Program-made: the position numbers and the translations under genes
NCBI GenBank assembly: GCA_041940525.1
Contig: JBGTSB010000001.1
Location: forward strand, 117,100 to 181,099
From: JAKAXS01 sp041940525
GTDB taxonomy: Bacteria > Pseudomonadota > Alphaproteobacteria > Rhizobiales > Hyphomicrobiaceae
Reading direction: 5' to 3'
Length of the DNA: 64,000 nt
Notes under the pieces: model-generated
The model's input: only the letters and a program-made list of their open reading frames with translations
Database searches by the model: none
What the model was told of the DNA's origin: nothing
Part shown: positions 19,753-28,982 of the stretch, one piece after another
How positions within the stretch are numbered: the stretch's first letter is position 1
How the letters are laid out: each line of letters begins with the position of its first letter

Positions 19753-20256
19753 ATGACCGCCGCTCCCATCAAACCGGACCGCTTCCGGGCTCTCATGCGG
19801 CATGTTCCCGCCGCCGTGAACATCATCGCGACCGGCAACAAGGGCCGGCGGAATGGACTGACCGCGACGTCCGTCTGCTCGTTGAGCGATAGCCCGCCAA
19901 AGCTTCTCGTCTGCGTCAATCACAGGGCGAGCGCCCACGAAGAAATCATCGAGAACATGGCATTCAGCGTGAACGTCTTGTCTGTCGACGACGAACCGCT
20001 GGGCCGCAGGTTCGCCGGTAATTCCGGCTCGCGCGGGGAAGCGCGCTTCCAGGATGATGTCTGGTCGGACGGCGTGACCGGCAGCCCGGTTCTTAAGAAC
20101 GCTCTGTGCCATTTGGAGTGCCAGGTGGTGGAAGCGGTTCGCAGTTCGACCCATACGGTGTTCTTCGGAGAGGTCGTCGCCGGTGCCTTCCGGGAAGATG
20201 CAGATCCATTGCTCTATGTCGCTGGCGCGTTCCGGTCCCTCCAAACAGCGAAATAG
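19753..20256 (+). CDS. Flavin reductase (HpaC/RutF-like)
   Basis: Short-chain flavin reductase of 167 aa that uses NAD(P)H to make free reduced FMN or FAD for a partner monooxygenase. The family pattern is clear: FRALMRHVPAAVNIIATG at the start, NGLTATSVCSLSDSPPKLLVCVN in the flavin-binding strand-loop, and FSVNVLS. The neighbouring NRPS carries an FMN-dependent luciferase-like monooxygenase domain that needs reduced flavin, and no other monooxygenase is nearby. I infer this is its reductase, read divergently from the PKS. HpaC-type partners of unrelated oxygenases look the same, so the pairing rests on context. Confidence 0.85.
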   Translation: MTAAPIKPDRFRALMRHVPAAVNIIATGNKGRRNGLTATSVCSLSDSPPKLLVCVNHRASAHEEIIENMAFSVNVLSVDDEPLGRRFAGNSGSRGEARFQDDVWSDGVTGSPVLKNALCHLECQVVEAVRSSTHTVFFGEVVAGAFREDADPLLYVAGAFRSLQTAK

Positions 20257-20294
20257 CAAGATGGCACCCTTAGCGGTATCGGGAGCAGTCTGAG

Positions 20295-21491
20295 ATGACG
20301 ATCGTCGTTTTTGCGGCCTGCCTTGCCGCGCTTGGCTTCCTCCTCGTTCCAGCCTTGGTCTTGTTTGTGGAGGTGGCCTGTTCCTTCCTCCGCCGGCCGC
20401 CTTCGGCCCCTGCAGTTGCCACGCCCCGCACAGCCATCGTGATGCCCGCCCACAATGAGGAAAGCGGTATCGCCGCGACCTTGGCCAACGTCATGGCCGA
20501 AGCTGGAGAGAACACGCGCGTGCTCGTTGTGGCGGACAACTGCACGGATGCCACGGCGGAAATCGCCGAGCAGGCTGGTGCTGAGGTTATTCGCAGAACG
20601 GACGCCACGCGCCGGGGCAAAGGCTACGCACTCGACTTTGCCATCCGCCATCTTGAGTCCGATCCGCCGGACGTCATTATCATCATGGACGCCGACTGTA
20701 CCAGCTTGAACGGCGCAATCGGCCGGCTTGCTTCCGCCTGTCATGAGCGACAGCAGCCGTTGCAGGCAGACTACCGGCTAGCCCTGCCGCCTGGATCGGA
20801 CGGAGCACCCTCGCCTTACCTGCTCATTGCCGGCTTTGCGTTTCATCTCAAGAATTTCATCCGGCCTTTGGGCTTCCTCCGCCTGGGCTTGCCATGCCAA
20901 CTGATGGGGACAGGCATGGCCTTTCCCTGGCCGGTGATCGCCAAGGCGCCTTTGGCGACTGGTGACATCGTCGAAGACTTGGCGCTTGGGCTTGATCTCG
21001 CGCGCAACGGAAATGCTGCACACTTCTTCCCTGACGCGCGCGTCTTGAGTGCCTTTCCAGAGAACCGTGAAGGCCAGACCACGCAGCGCTCGCGTTGGGA
21101 AACCGGGCATTTGCTCACGATCGCTCAGACGGTGCCAAAGTTGCTTATGACGGCTATCGGCAGCGGAAACGTTCCCCTCCTGGCATTGGCGCTGGATGCC
21201 GCGGTTCCACCCCTTGCCTTCTTCGCACTCATGCTGGCCGGCGGGCTCGTGATCACGGCGCTGGTCTCAATCGTGTCAGGGACGTTCGCTGCCTTCGCCA
21301 TTGCCGCGCTCGCCACGCTGCTCTTCGGAGTCTCGGCAGCGCTCGCCATTTGGCGTTCGCCCAACGATGTGATCCGGTTTGCGGATCTCAAGCACATCCC
21401 GAATTATGTGCTGTCCAAGCTCGCGCTCTACGCCGGGGTTTTCAAAGGACATAACGCGGGCTGGGTTCGCTCAAAACGCGATACGGAATAG
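20295..21491 (+). CDS. Membrane-bound family 2 glycosyltransferase
   Basis: Processive-type GT2 enzyme. One N-terminal membrane segment, then a GT-A fold (RTAIVMPAHNEESGIAATL, the DAD metal site in IIIMDADC, EDLALGLDLARNG and the QRSRW box). Two or three C-terminal membrane segments (about residues 295-355) follow. The QxxRW box and flanking membrane helices resemble EPS glycosyltransferases and cellulose/hyaluronan synthase relatives. It starts 38 bases after the flavin reductase but belongs by function to the EPS genes that follow. The sugar is unknown. Confidence 0.85.
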   Translation: MTIVVFAACLAALGFLLVPALVLFVEVACSFLRRPPSAPAVATPRTAIVMPAHNEESGIAATLANVMAEAGENTRVLVVADNCTDATAEIAEQAGAEVIRRTDATRRGKGYALDFAIRHLESDPPDVIIIMDADCTSLNGAIGRLASACHERQQPLQADYRLALPPGSDGAPSPYLLIAGFAFHLKNFIRPLGFLRLGLPCQLMGTGMAFPWPVIAKAPLATGDIVEDLALGLDLARNGNAAHFFPDARVLSAFPENREGQTTQRSRWETGHLLTIAQTVPKLLMTAIGSGNVPLLALALDAAVPPLAFFALMLAGGLVITALVSIVSGTFAAFAIAALATLLFGVSAALAIWRSPNDVIRFADLKHIPNYVLSKLALYAGVFKGHNAGWVRSKRDTE

Positions 21492-21499
21492 CGCGCGCG

Positions 21500-22648
21500 T
21501 TACGATGCGGCGCAGCCGGCGTTTGCGGTCACGCCTGTCAGACTGGTTGTTGTGACGGTTTCCCAAGCGATGCACTGCAACGTTTTCGCCAGCGGTTCGC
21601 CAATCTCGTCTGGATAGGGCAGGCCTTCGGGGCTTTGCCTGTAGAGCGTGGCGAAATGGACAAGCGCGGACAAGTAGATTGTGGGCAGCGCGGGATGCGC
21701 ATCATCCACAGGCTTGGACGGATCGCGCGGCGTGAGTTCTGGCTTTTCCGTGGTCTCGCCGGTCTTCAACGGCCAAGACGCAGGAATGTTGGTGTAGGGG
21801 TTCGCGAATAAGTCCACGAAGGTGAGTTTCTCGCCACCAGGCCAGGCAAAGTTATCCTGCGGTCTTGGATTTTTCATACGGTCGAATAACGCGATCATGG
21901 CCTGACCAAGGGGGACGATGAGGATTGGATCGCCTGGTTCACATCCCCCGTCTGACTTTGAATGCATGCTGAAGCGCGACAGCCAACCAGGGCTCTTGAC
22001 CTTCGGCTCCAGCGCCGCTTTAGCGAAACTCTCCCAACGTTCGCGATCTTTCACCATCTCGGCGCGCCAGTCGAAGTATTCGATTGACGGATAACCACCG
22101 TGAGGCGAAGTCCCTTGACCATTTGTCCAGGTTTCGTACAGGAAAACGCGCGCGTCCGGATTGGCGTTCTTGATCGTGCAATAGAACTTGCGCAGGTAGT
22201 ATTCGCTGAACTCGTATTTAAAGACGGCCTGGAGTGGCAGGAGTTCAGTCAGTACGAGCGTGTCGTACTCGCCAGCGTTGCGCTCGAATGCTTCGCGCTT
22301 CGGGACCATCGACGACGCATCTCTGTCGTACGCATAGGGCTTGCCGCGCCATTGGGCGGCGAGTGGTACGCCGGTGAACGTATGATCGAACGCCTTGTGT
22401 TTCAGGTTTCGTGCATCGGCGAAGCTGGCCACCAGCGACATGAGGTCCACCGGGCCCTGCTTCGTCTCAGCGGGGGTGTTCATGAGACTGTGCCCCACCC
22501 AGTAGACTGACACGGAGTCGATCGGCGGCGTTGTGCCCGGTTTCTCGGCAGCCATGGCTTGCCCCACGGTTATGATTGTTCCCAATAAGACGGCGCACAC
22601 CGCCTTGGTGAACTGAAACACGTTCGTGCCCAACGGCAGTCGCTTCAT
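21500..22648 (-). CDS. Exported SGNH-hydrolase-like protein
   Basis: Secreted protein of 382 aa with a signal peptide ending near GQAMA-AEK. An SGNH-like pattern is visible: VYWVGHSLMN as a block I variant with the nucleophile Ser, a YDTLVLTE strand, VFLYETW, and a C-terminal DDAHPALPTIYLSALVHFATLY carrying a D-x-x-H-like pair. These suggest a periplasmic esterase or acyltransferase. It follows the O-acyltransferase gene by 15 bases in the same operon, so the pair may add and trim acyl groups on the polysaccharide. The family assignment is by motif only; function is inferred. Confidence 0.6.
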   Translation of the reverse strand: MKRLPLGTNVFQFTKAVCAVLLGTIITVGQAMAAEKPGTTPPIDSVSVYWVGHSLMNTPAETKQGPVDLMSLVASFADARNLKHKAFDHTFTGVPLAAQWRGKPYAYDRDASSMVPKREAFERNAGEYDTLVLTELLPLQAVFKYEFSEYYLRKFYCTIKNANPDARVFLYETWTNGQGTSPHGGYPSIEYFDWRAEMVKDRERWESFAKAALEPKVKSPGWLSRFSMHSKSDGGCEPGDPILIVPLGQAMIALFDRMKNPRPQDNFAWPGGEKLTFVDLFANPYTNIPASWPLKTGETTEKPELTPRDPSKPVDDAHPALPTIYLSALVHFATLYRQSPEGLPYPDEIGEPLAKTLQCIAWETVTTTSLTGVTANAGCAAS

Positions 22649-22663
22649 GAAATCCAGGTCTCT

Positions 22664-23731
22664 CTATTGACTGGTTCGCGCGCCCCAAGACAACTGTCCA
22701 ACCGCGGGCAACACGCGGTTCTTGAGCAGCTTCTGTAAGGGCTTTTCAAGATAGGCATGCGCGGCAAAGCTAACAGCAATGGAGACGAGCACGCCAATCG
22801 CCCACCACAACCAACCTAGGCTCGCCCCGCCGCCGAGAGTTCGCACGCTTAAGAGAACCACGTCGAGTACGATGATATGCAGCAGGTAAAGTGAATACGA
22901 TGCATCGCCGGAGAACTTGAAGGCTTTCATCCATTCCGGGATCCCGTCCACGCGCTCCTTCGCCGTCAGGGCCATAATGAGGAGCGCGCTTGGCACGCCC
23001 CACAGTATGAGCGTTGGCACCTTGGTGTAGTCGAAGGCGATCGCGGAGAAGAACAACACCAGGGCTACTGCAGCCATTGGGGTCGCGATCCTTGGGTTGA
23101 CCGGTTCTGGCCGCAACACCAGCCGGGCAATCCAAGCACCCATCAAGAATTCCAACAGCAAGGGATTAGTTAGAATGCGGAACCATTCCTGGTCGAAATT
23201 GGCGATGCTTCCTGCGGCGATGCAGGCCAGGAAGAAGAGCGTGACGAGGATTAGGCCGTTTCGGCCGGCCAAAAGGAGGCCAGCGGCGAAACAAAAGTAA
23301 AAGTAGATCTCGTAGGCAAGCGTCCATCCGGGGCCGATGACCAGGTACGAGTATCCCGGCGTCAGCGCGAAGGCGAGCATCAAGCTTGAAAACGACAGTT
23401 GGTTCGGCTCACCGATCAACGCGAAGATCGCGAGGTAAAGCAGGCAACATAAAATGTAAAATGGATAGATGCGCAGGAAACGGCGGACTAAAAATTCCCA
23501 CGCAGTGCTCCGGCCGGGATCAGCGCTGTAGGTGGTCAGCACCATGATGAAGCCACTGATAACGAAAAACACATGGACTCCGGCCGCACCGAGATCCGTC
23601 ACATGAGACGCATTGGCGATCGCGGGTCCTGCGAGGTTTTGGTCGACCAACGCGATTTGAGCATGGTGGACAACCACCATGAACGCGGCGACGAACCGCA
23701 AAAACTGGATCGACAAGACTTGATTAGGCAT
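22664..23731 (-). CDS. Acyltransferase 3 family (OafA/ExoZ-like) O-acyltransferase
   Basis: Polytopic membrane enzyme of 355 aa that moves acetyl or another acyl group onto sugars of surface polysaccharides. It starts with IQFLRFVAAFMVVVHHAQ, the family signature with its catalytic-region His, and has about ten hydrophobic segments. The VFFVISGFIMV block and the RRFLRIYPFYILC segment are characteristic. It leads a two-gene minus-strand operon with the SGNH-like protein. The EPS setting points to O-acetylation of the exopolysaccharide. Confidence 0.9.
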   Translation of the reverse strand: MPNQVLSIQFLRFVAAFMVVVHHAQIALVDQNLAGPAIANASHVTDLGAAGVHVFFVISGFIMVLTTYSADPGRSTAWEFLVRRFLRIYPFYILCCLLYLAIFALIGEPNQLSFSSLMLAFALTPGYSYLVIGPGWTLAYEIYFYFCFAAGLLLAGRNGLILVTLFFLACIAAGSIANFDQEWFRILTNPLLLEFLMGAWIARLVLRPEPVNPRIATPMAAVALVLFFSAIAFDYTKVPTLILWGVPSALLIMALTAKERVDGIPEWMKAFKFSGDASYSLYLLHIIVLDVVLLSVRTLGGGASLGWLWWAIGVLVSIAVSFAAHAYLEKPLQKLLKNRVLPAVGQLSWGARTSQ

Positions 23732-23935
23732 TAGACCCCCGGGCCCGAACGCAATACATCAATCGGATAAGCCTTGATGATAAGAAGGGACCATGACGAA
23801 CTGTCGCGCGCAATTGTTGAAAATCAGAACCACCGTATGAGCAACTTCTTCACCTTGCTACGGTAGGCCGATTGCAACGCTTGGCTGCCAACAGTATACG
23901 GCGGCTATATAAAATGCCTTCTAGGATAGGCTTTC

Positions 23936-24628
23936 ATGTTTAACCGCTTCACGAAAACTGTGCTCATTAACCTTCCGGAGCGGACAGACCGGAAGAGGGA
24001 CTCTCTTGCTGAGTGCGACAAAGTGGCCGCGGGGCCGATTGAGATTTTTCCGGCTATCCGACCCGCTGACAAGGGCGCCTTCAGAACGACCGGAGAGCAT
24101 GGTTGCTTCCTTAGCCACAAGACTGTCTGGCAATCGTCCCTTGAAGTGGAAAGCCTGCTTGTGCTCGAGGACGATGTTTCCTTTGTCCGGGACTTCGGCA
24201 AACGCGTCCACATAGTCGATGAGCTCCCCGACGATTGGGAGTTTTTCTATGCAGGCCATGATCAGGTGCCCGAGCTGAAAGTTGAATGGCCTTCGGAGGG
24301 CTTGCTTGAAGTCGATCCGATGGTCGAGTTCATCTGCCTGCATTGCTATGCCATCAATGGTCCGGCCATTCCTAAACTTCTCGCCTTTGCAGAAAACCTT
24401 TTGGAGCAGAGCAAGACGTCGGGCTTCTGTATGACCATCGACGGGGCCATCAACATCGCTCGCCGGGAGCTCGGCTTGCGCACCTATGCCGCCATTCCAC
24501 CACTGGCGACACAGCGGCCTTCCCGAACGGATGTTTGGGATCCAAAGTGGTTTGATAGGATCAAGGTTCTTGAGCCGGTGGTTTACGGCTTGCGCAAGGT
24601 CAAAGGTCTGGTCAAGGGCCGTATTTGA
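23936..24628 (+). CDS. Glycosyltransferase family 25
   Basis: Soluble 230-aa transferase of the LPS glycosyltransferase (Lex1/LgtB) family. Markers are TVLINLPERTDRK at the N-terminus, GEHGCFLSHKTVW, and the acidic LVLEDDVSF motif that binds the metal-nucleotide sugar. YAINGPAIPKLL is also typical. TATAAA lies about 30 bases before the start. It converges on the wzy gene (20-base gap). Family 25 enzymes often add galactose to LPS or EPS, but the substrate is not readable here. Confidence 0.85.
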   Translation: MFNRFTKTVLINLPERTDRKRDSLAECDKVAAGPIEIFPAIRPADKGAFRTTGEHGCFLSHKTVWQSSLEVESLLVLEDDVSFVRDFGKRVHIVDELPDDWEFFYAGHDQVPELKVEWPSEGLLEVDPMVEFICLHCYAINGPAIPKLLAFAENLLEQSKTSGFCMTIDGAINIARRELGLRTYAAIPPLATQRPSRTDVWDPKWFDRIKVLEPVVYGLRKVKGLVKGRI

Positions 24629-24647
24629 TCTGCCCGAACGAACGCGG

Positions 24648-25991
24648 CTAGGCGGAGCTTCGTACTGGCTCGGAAAGTTGATCATCCGGTACAACCGTTG
24701 CGCCGCGCGCCTGCAGCGCCACCTGCGTCGCAGTTCCGAATACGATGCCGATCGTGATGCCGAACAGGTACTGCATGTCCTTGCCGAAGATGATGTATTC
24801 GTAGATCGAATGCAGGTAGACGGCCGTCAGCGCCGCCACGATGCCCATCAGCAGGTCACCAGCCATTTGGGTGCCTGCCATGCTGGCGTAGCGCCAAGCG
24901 ATTACGACTGGATAGGAAATAAGGAGCAGGAAAGCCGCCAGCCCTATGTAGCCGGTCTCGGCCGCCGCGAGCAGATAAGCATTATGAACGATGTTGTTCA
25001 GGTTGCCTTCGATAGGCAGCACGCCAGCCCGGATCGAGTATCCATAGTTTTTAGCGACATAAACGTAGTGGTTGGACCCCACACCAAAAGGGTGGTCGGC
25101 GACAATCATGCTGGCGGCACGGTTGAATGCCGCGCGTTCGTCGTACTGGTCCTCGGCGAGAGGCGTCGCTTCAAAGCGCCGCTCGAACGCGGCGATGGCC
25201 ACAGGAACAGCCACGAGCAATATCACAAAGCCGGTTAGGCCGGTCGCGAGCTTTTTTTTGGAGGCGCCCCTCAATAACGACAACAGATAGGCCAAGCCCA
25301 AACCGCCAAGATAAACGCCCAGAGAGGCGCGAGACGCCGTCATCGCGGCAACGAGCAAGCCTATTGGCGCGCTGGCCAAATACTGCCACCCGCGCGCTCC
25401 GGCAAGGAACATCGCAAATGAGGGTATCGCCGCCAGATGAAGCGCCATACCTAAGGTATTCTGGTGAGAAAAGGTGCCCGGCGGCTGAATCCAAGCGCCA
25501 CTTGCCACCTGTATAACGACGACTGGAAGCTGGATCGCCAGGCCGATTGCGAAGCCCTTCATCAAGAGCAGCGGCACGTCTTCGCGTTGGCACCCCCGGG
25601 CGATAACGACAACCAGCAGGTAGATTTTTGAGAACTGAAAAATATAGAATAACGCAGCCGTGGGATTGGCTGCTTGGAACGCCGCCAATATGAGACTCAG
25701 CAAGTATAATGCGAGGGGTAGGTGGAACCACAAGACATTCTTTGTTCTCGGCAATGAGAATAGGACGGCGAGTGCGATGATATCTACGAACGACACCTCA
25801 ATGCCGTGCGAGTAGCCATGCCAGTTCTCGATCGTAACGAGGCCGATATCAAGCTGCGGGACGGAGGGTAGCAAAAACGGGAGCATGCCGATCGCAATCC
25901 ATGCGATATCGGCGATCCGCCGGTTATCGCGAATGATGATCGACAGCGGCAGGACGCAAGACAGCGCTATCAAGAGCGCTACAAACTTCAT
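24648..25991 (-). CDS. O-antigen ligase/polymerase (Wzy-like)
   Basis: Membrane protein of 447 aa with about eleven hydrophobic segments. A large periplasmic loop near residues 285-340 contains ERRFEATPLAEDQYDERAAFNRAASMIVADHPFGVGSNHYVYVAK. The HPFGVGxxxY pattern and surrounding loop are characteristic of the Wzy_C/O-antigen ligase superfamily. Between flippase, co-polymerase and transferases the natural role is Wzy, joining repeat units in the periplasm. A ligase role cannot be excluded from sequence. Confidence 0.85.
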   Translation of the reverse strand: MKFVALLIALSCVLPLSIIIRDNRRIADIAWIAIGMLPFLLPSVPQLDIGLVTIENWHGYSHGIEVSFVDIIALAVLFSLPRTKNVLWFHLPLALYLLSLILAAFQAANPTAALFYIFQFSKIYLLVVVIARGCQREDVPLLLMKGFAIGLAIQLPVVVIQVASGAWIQPPGTFSHQNTLGMALHLAAIPSFAMFLAGARGWQYLASAPIGLLVAAMTASRASLGVYLGGLGLAYLLSLLRGASKKKLATGLTGFVILLVAVPVAIAAFERRFEATPLAEDQYDERAAFNRAASMIVADHPFGVGSNHYVYVAKNYGYSIRAGVLPIEGNLNNIVHNAYLLAAAETGYIGLAAFLLLISYPVVIAWRYASMAGTQMAGDLLMGIVAALTAVYLHSIYEYIIFGKDMQYLFGITIGIVFGTATQVALQARGATVVPDDQLSEPVRSSA

Positions 25992-26157
25992 CGAGGCCCC
26001 GCTCTATTAAGGTTTTGTTTACCGTTCGCACCTTCGCGGCGGCGGCTGGGCCGGGTGCTCCGGATGGCGCAGACTATATGGTGGCAAGTCAGTTATGTCG
26101 CCGAACCGCTTCCATAGCGTTAATCGGCTTCGTTTAATAGTGTTCTAAACAGTGAGG

Positions 26158-28941
26158 ATGAAGCAGGACTCTATGGCGTTTGCACGTATGAAACCGCTGG
26201 CTGTGATGCTGATGGGGCTCGTCGTGGCTTCGGCGGTCTCGTCAGAATGCTCGGCATCGTCTGGCCCGCACGTTGTTGAGGTAACCATCGCCGCGCCGGA
26301 TGTGATCGGCGTTATCATTCATGATCCGCCGTATGTACGGGGTAAGCTGGTCAAGACTGGGCCGACGGGCAAGCAGCATGGGCAATGGGCGCGGCACGAT
26401 GGGGAGTGGGGCCGCGTTGTTGGCCTCAATCATGATCACATCCGGACGTTTGATACCGCCCCGTCCTCTTATCTCGACCGGGACGCGATTGATAACGCGA
26501 AAGCCTATGCCAAGATCTCGGGGTTGAGCGTCGAGGCCGTTTACCGCAAGTCAGTGCCCTATGATTCTGGAACCAGCCACACGCTCCTTGGCCGCTCCGT
26601 CGATGGCGCCAGTTTCAAGCATTTCGTCTATTTGAAAATGAGCGCGGCTCTGCCGACCGGGACGCATCGCATCGTCTGGCCCGGAGACGCCTTGCCCGCG
26701 TACGACTTTGAGTATCGTGACACGGCCACGCGCGCGATCGCTCTTCACATCAATCAAAACGGATACGCGCCTGGCGATACCGCGAAGTCCGCCTTCCTGT
26801 CGCTTTGGCTGCCTGGTGGACCGGATAACGGACAGGTCGACTTCAGGCGCTACGGCTTCAAGACGTTCGAAGTGCGCGATGACGCAGGTCATACGGTTTA
26901 CAACGGGCCTATCAAACTGAGACGAACGGCATCAGACCCTGAGTTGGGGACTGGGTTGCCGGGCACTCTCATTGGGTATCCCAGCGTCTCCGTACCACCG
27001 CGCAAGGCTGAGGCTCTTGCCTTTGAGCCGGGTGGCGTTCTGACGGTGCCGGGACACGGGCTGGCACGGGATGACAAGGCAGCGTGGTTTGAGGGCTTTT
27101 CCGGTCCTCTTGGCCATCTCAATGGCGTGCATCGTATTGCCGTGACGGACAAGGACCGCTTCGCGCTCAGTGAGGTGACTGAAAAGATCGAAGGGGACTT
27201 GGGCTCGGGCAATCTAGGTTCGGTGCGGCCGTTCTTTCTGACGAACCGCGCGGGCACGTTTGTGTTTGAGTTGGACTTCAGCGCTTGGAAGCCAGCATCC
27301 CCGGACGGCAAGCAGTATCGCATTCGCGTGCCGGGGCTTGGTGTGTCCGACCCGTTTGAGGTCTCAAAGAATGTCTGGTTGCGCGCGGCGCAGACCGCAG
27401 TTGGCGGGCTTTACAATCACCGCAGCGGGATCGCGCTCGATGGACGCTTCGGCTTCAAACGCCCTGAAGCCTTTGGCCCGAATGCTGACTTCGATTTGAT
27501 CCAATCCAAACTGCCAATTGTCTTCACATCCAACTATCATCTCAGCTCAATCCCGATCGCGACCGGCGTGTTGCCGGAATGGCAAAAGGCTGAACCTGCC
27601 GAGCCAGGGTTATGGGGCGGCTATATGGATGCGGGCGATTGGGATCGCCGTATCCAACATCTGGAAGCCAGCAAAGTGCTGATGGATGTTTTTGAGTTTG
27701 GGGGCACCGCTGCGCAGCAAGCGGAGCTGTCGTTGCCGCCTTCACACGAGGTGTTGGATCCCTCGCTTTACAAAAGCCTATCCGGCGCGCCGGACTTGAT
27801 TCACGAGATCGCCTGGGGCGTTGACTTCTTTCGACGCCTACAGCTGCCTGATGGAAAGGTGCGCGGTGGCATTGAAAGCGCCGAACACCCGAAGTCGGCC
27901 GAACCTAGCTTCTTGGAGTCTCAACCTGTTTATGTGAACGCGCCCGACCATGTGTCCGGTTTTGCCTACGCCTCTGCGGCCGCAAAGTTCGCAGGCATCT
28001 TAAAGTCGCTCGGCAACACTGATCTTTCGGACCTGTTCAAGGACAGCGCGTTGCGTGCTTGGTCGGCTTCCGAGGCAGGGTTCAAAGATCCCGATTCATT
28101 TTACGCCGAAGCGATCGAGACGGCGCTGGCAACCAAGCTGCTGTCTGAGGCCGATTGGAAGAGCCTGAGAGCAAAAATGCAGGAGTCGGCGGACACCTAT
28201 AGGATCGCTGCGGCGGGGGAGTTGTTCCGTCTAAGCGGCGAACAACCCTTCGCGGATGTATTTGAAGCAGGATGGCCAAAGCATGGTGTTGTCGCGCCAG
28301 CCGGCGATGGCGCCTGGGCTTATTATCATGCGGCTGGAGGAAAAGCCGAGATCAAGAAGGCCATCAAAGCTGCCTATGGACGCCAAGTCCGTATCGTTCT
28401 GAATGGTTTGGAGAGCGCCTCCTACCCCTCGCTCAAACATCCAGCAGCTCCGGCGGGCTGGGGCCAAGGCGGCGCCCCTCAATACAATCTGTTGCAGCTC
28501 ATGTTGCGTGGGCATGTTTTATCGGGTGATCAAAAAATTCTGGATGCCTTGCTTCTCGGCTCGGCTCATATCCTCGGCGCCAATCCAGTTAACGTCTCCT
28601 TCACTACGGGGCTGGGCCTGCGCAATGTGCGACATCCCCTCCACGAAGATCACAGAGCCATGGGCGTGGATGCGCCAAAAGGCATAACTATTTTCGGCTG
28701 GGCACCGCAATCCATGACAAACTATCATTGGTTATTCGGTGATGGGGGGGCATTGTCAGACTTTGGGGCACCCGAAGCACGCATTGAACCATTCCGGTAC
28801 GGCCTCCCCTTCTATGAGTATCTTGTCGAATACCCGGAAGTCATTGTGCAGCAGGAATACACGATACATCAGACAATCGGCACGACTGCTGCAATGTGGC
28901 TGTATCTTCATGCGCGCACATCGCAGCCCAACCCGCCCTAG
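26158..28941 (+). CDS. Exported glycoside hydrolase family 9 (endoglucanase-like)
   Basis: Secreted glucanase of about 927 aa. The frame opens with GTG at 26152; ATG codons at 26158 and 26173 (the latter after GCAGGA, before a cleaner signal peptide) are better starts. An N-terminal Ig-like CelD_N region lies near residues 195-425. The catalytic (alpha/alpha)6 domain has the paired Asp of YMDAGDWDRR (D493, D496 counted from 26152), the HILGANPVNVSFTTGLG/HP-H block, and a late general-acid Glu in IVQQEYTIHQ (E902). GH9 enzymes cut beta-1,4-glucans. Inside a Wzy locus the likely task is trimming or release of a polysaccharide with a beta-glucan backbone. GH9 is an uncommon choice; GH8 and GH16 are more usual in alphaproteobacterial EPS loci. 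It heads the gene string to 33394. Confidence 0.88.
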   Translation: MKQDSMAFARMKPLAVMLMGLVVASAVSSECSASSGPHVVEVTIAAPDVIGVIIHDPPYVRGKLVKTGPTGKQHGQWARHDGEWGRVVGLNHDHIRTFDTAPSSYLDRDAIDNAKAYAKISGLSVEAVYRKSVPYDSGTSHTLLGRSVDGASFKHFVYLKMSAALPTGTHRIVWPGDALPAYDFEYRDTATRAIALHINQNGYAPGDTAKSAFLSLWLPGGPDNGQVDFRRYGFKTFEVRDDAGHTVYNGPIKLRRTASDPELGTGLPGTLIGYPSVSVPPRKAEALAFEPGGVLTVPGHGLARDDKAAWFEGFSGPLGHLNGVHRIAVTDKDRFALSEVTEKIEGDLGSGNLGSVRPFFLTNRAGTFVFELDFSAWKPASPDGKQYRIRVPGLGVSDPFEVSKNVWLRAAQTAVGGLYNHRSGIALDGRFGFKRPEAFGPNADFDLIQSKLPIVFTSNYHLSSIPIATGVLPEWQKAEPAEPGLWGGYMDAGDWDRRIQHLEASKVLMDVFEFGGTAAQQAELSLPPSHEVLDPSLYKSLSGAPDLIHEIAWGVDFFRRLQLPDGKVRGGIESAEHPKSAEPSFLESQPVYVNAPDHVSGFAYASAAAKFAGILKSLGNTDLSDLFKDSALRAWSASEAGFKDPDSFYAEAIETALATKLLSEADWKSLRAKMQESADTYRIAAAGELFRLSGEQPFADVFEAGWPKHGVVAPAGDGAWAYYHAAGGKAEIKKAIKAAYGRQVRIVLNGLESASYPSLKHPAAPAGWGQGGAPQYNLLQLMLRGHVLSGDQKILDALLLGSAHILGANPVNVSFTTGLGLRNVRHPLHEDHRAMGVDAPKGITIFGWAPQSMTNYHWLFGDGGALSDFGAPEARIEPFRYGLPFYEYLVEYPEVIVQQEYTIHQTIGTTAAMWLYLHARTSQPNPP

Positions 28942-28982
28942 CCGTCCTTCCGAAAGCTCACGTGAATTTATCGAGGCTTTGA

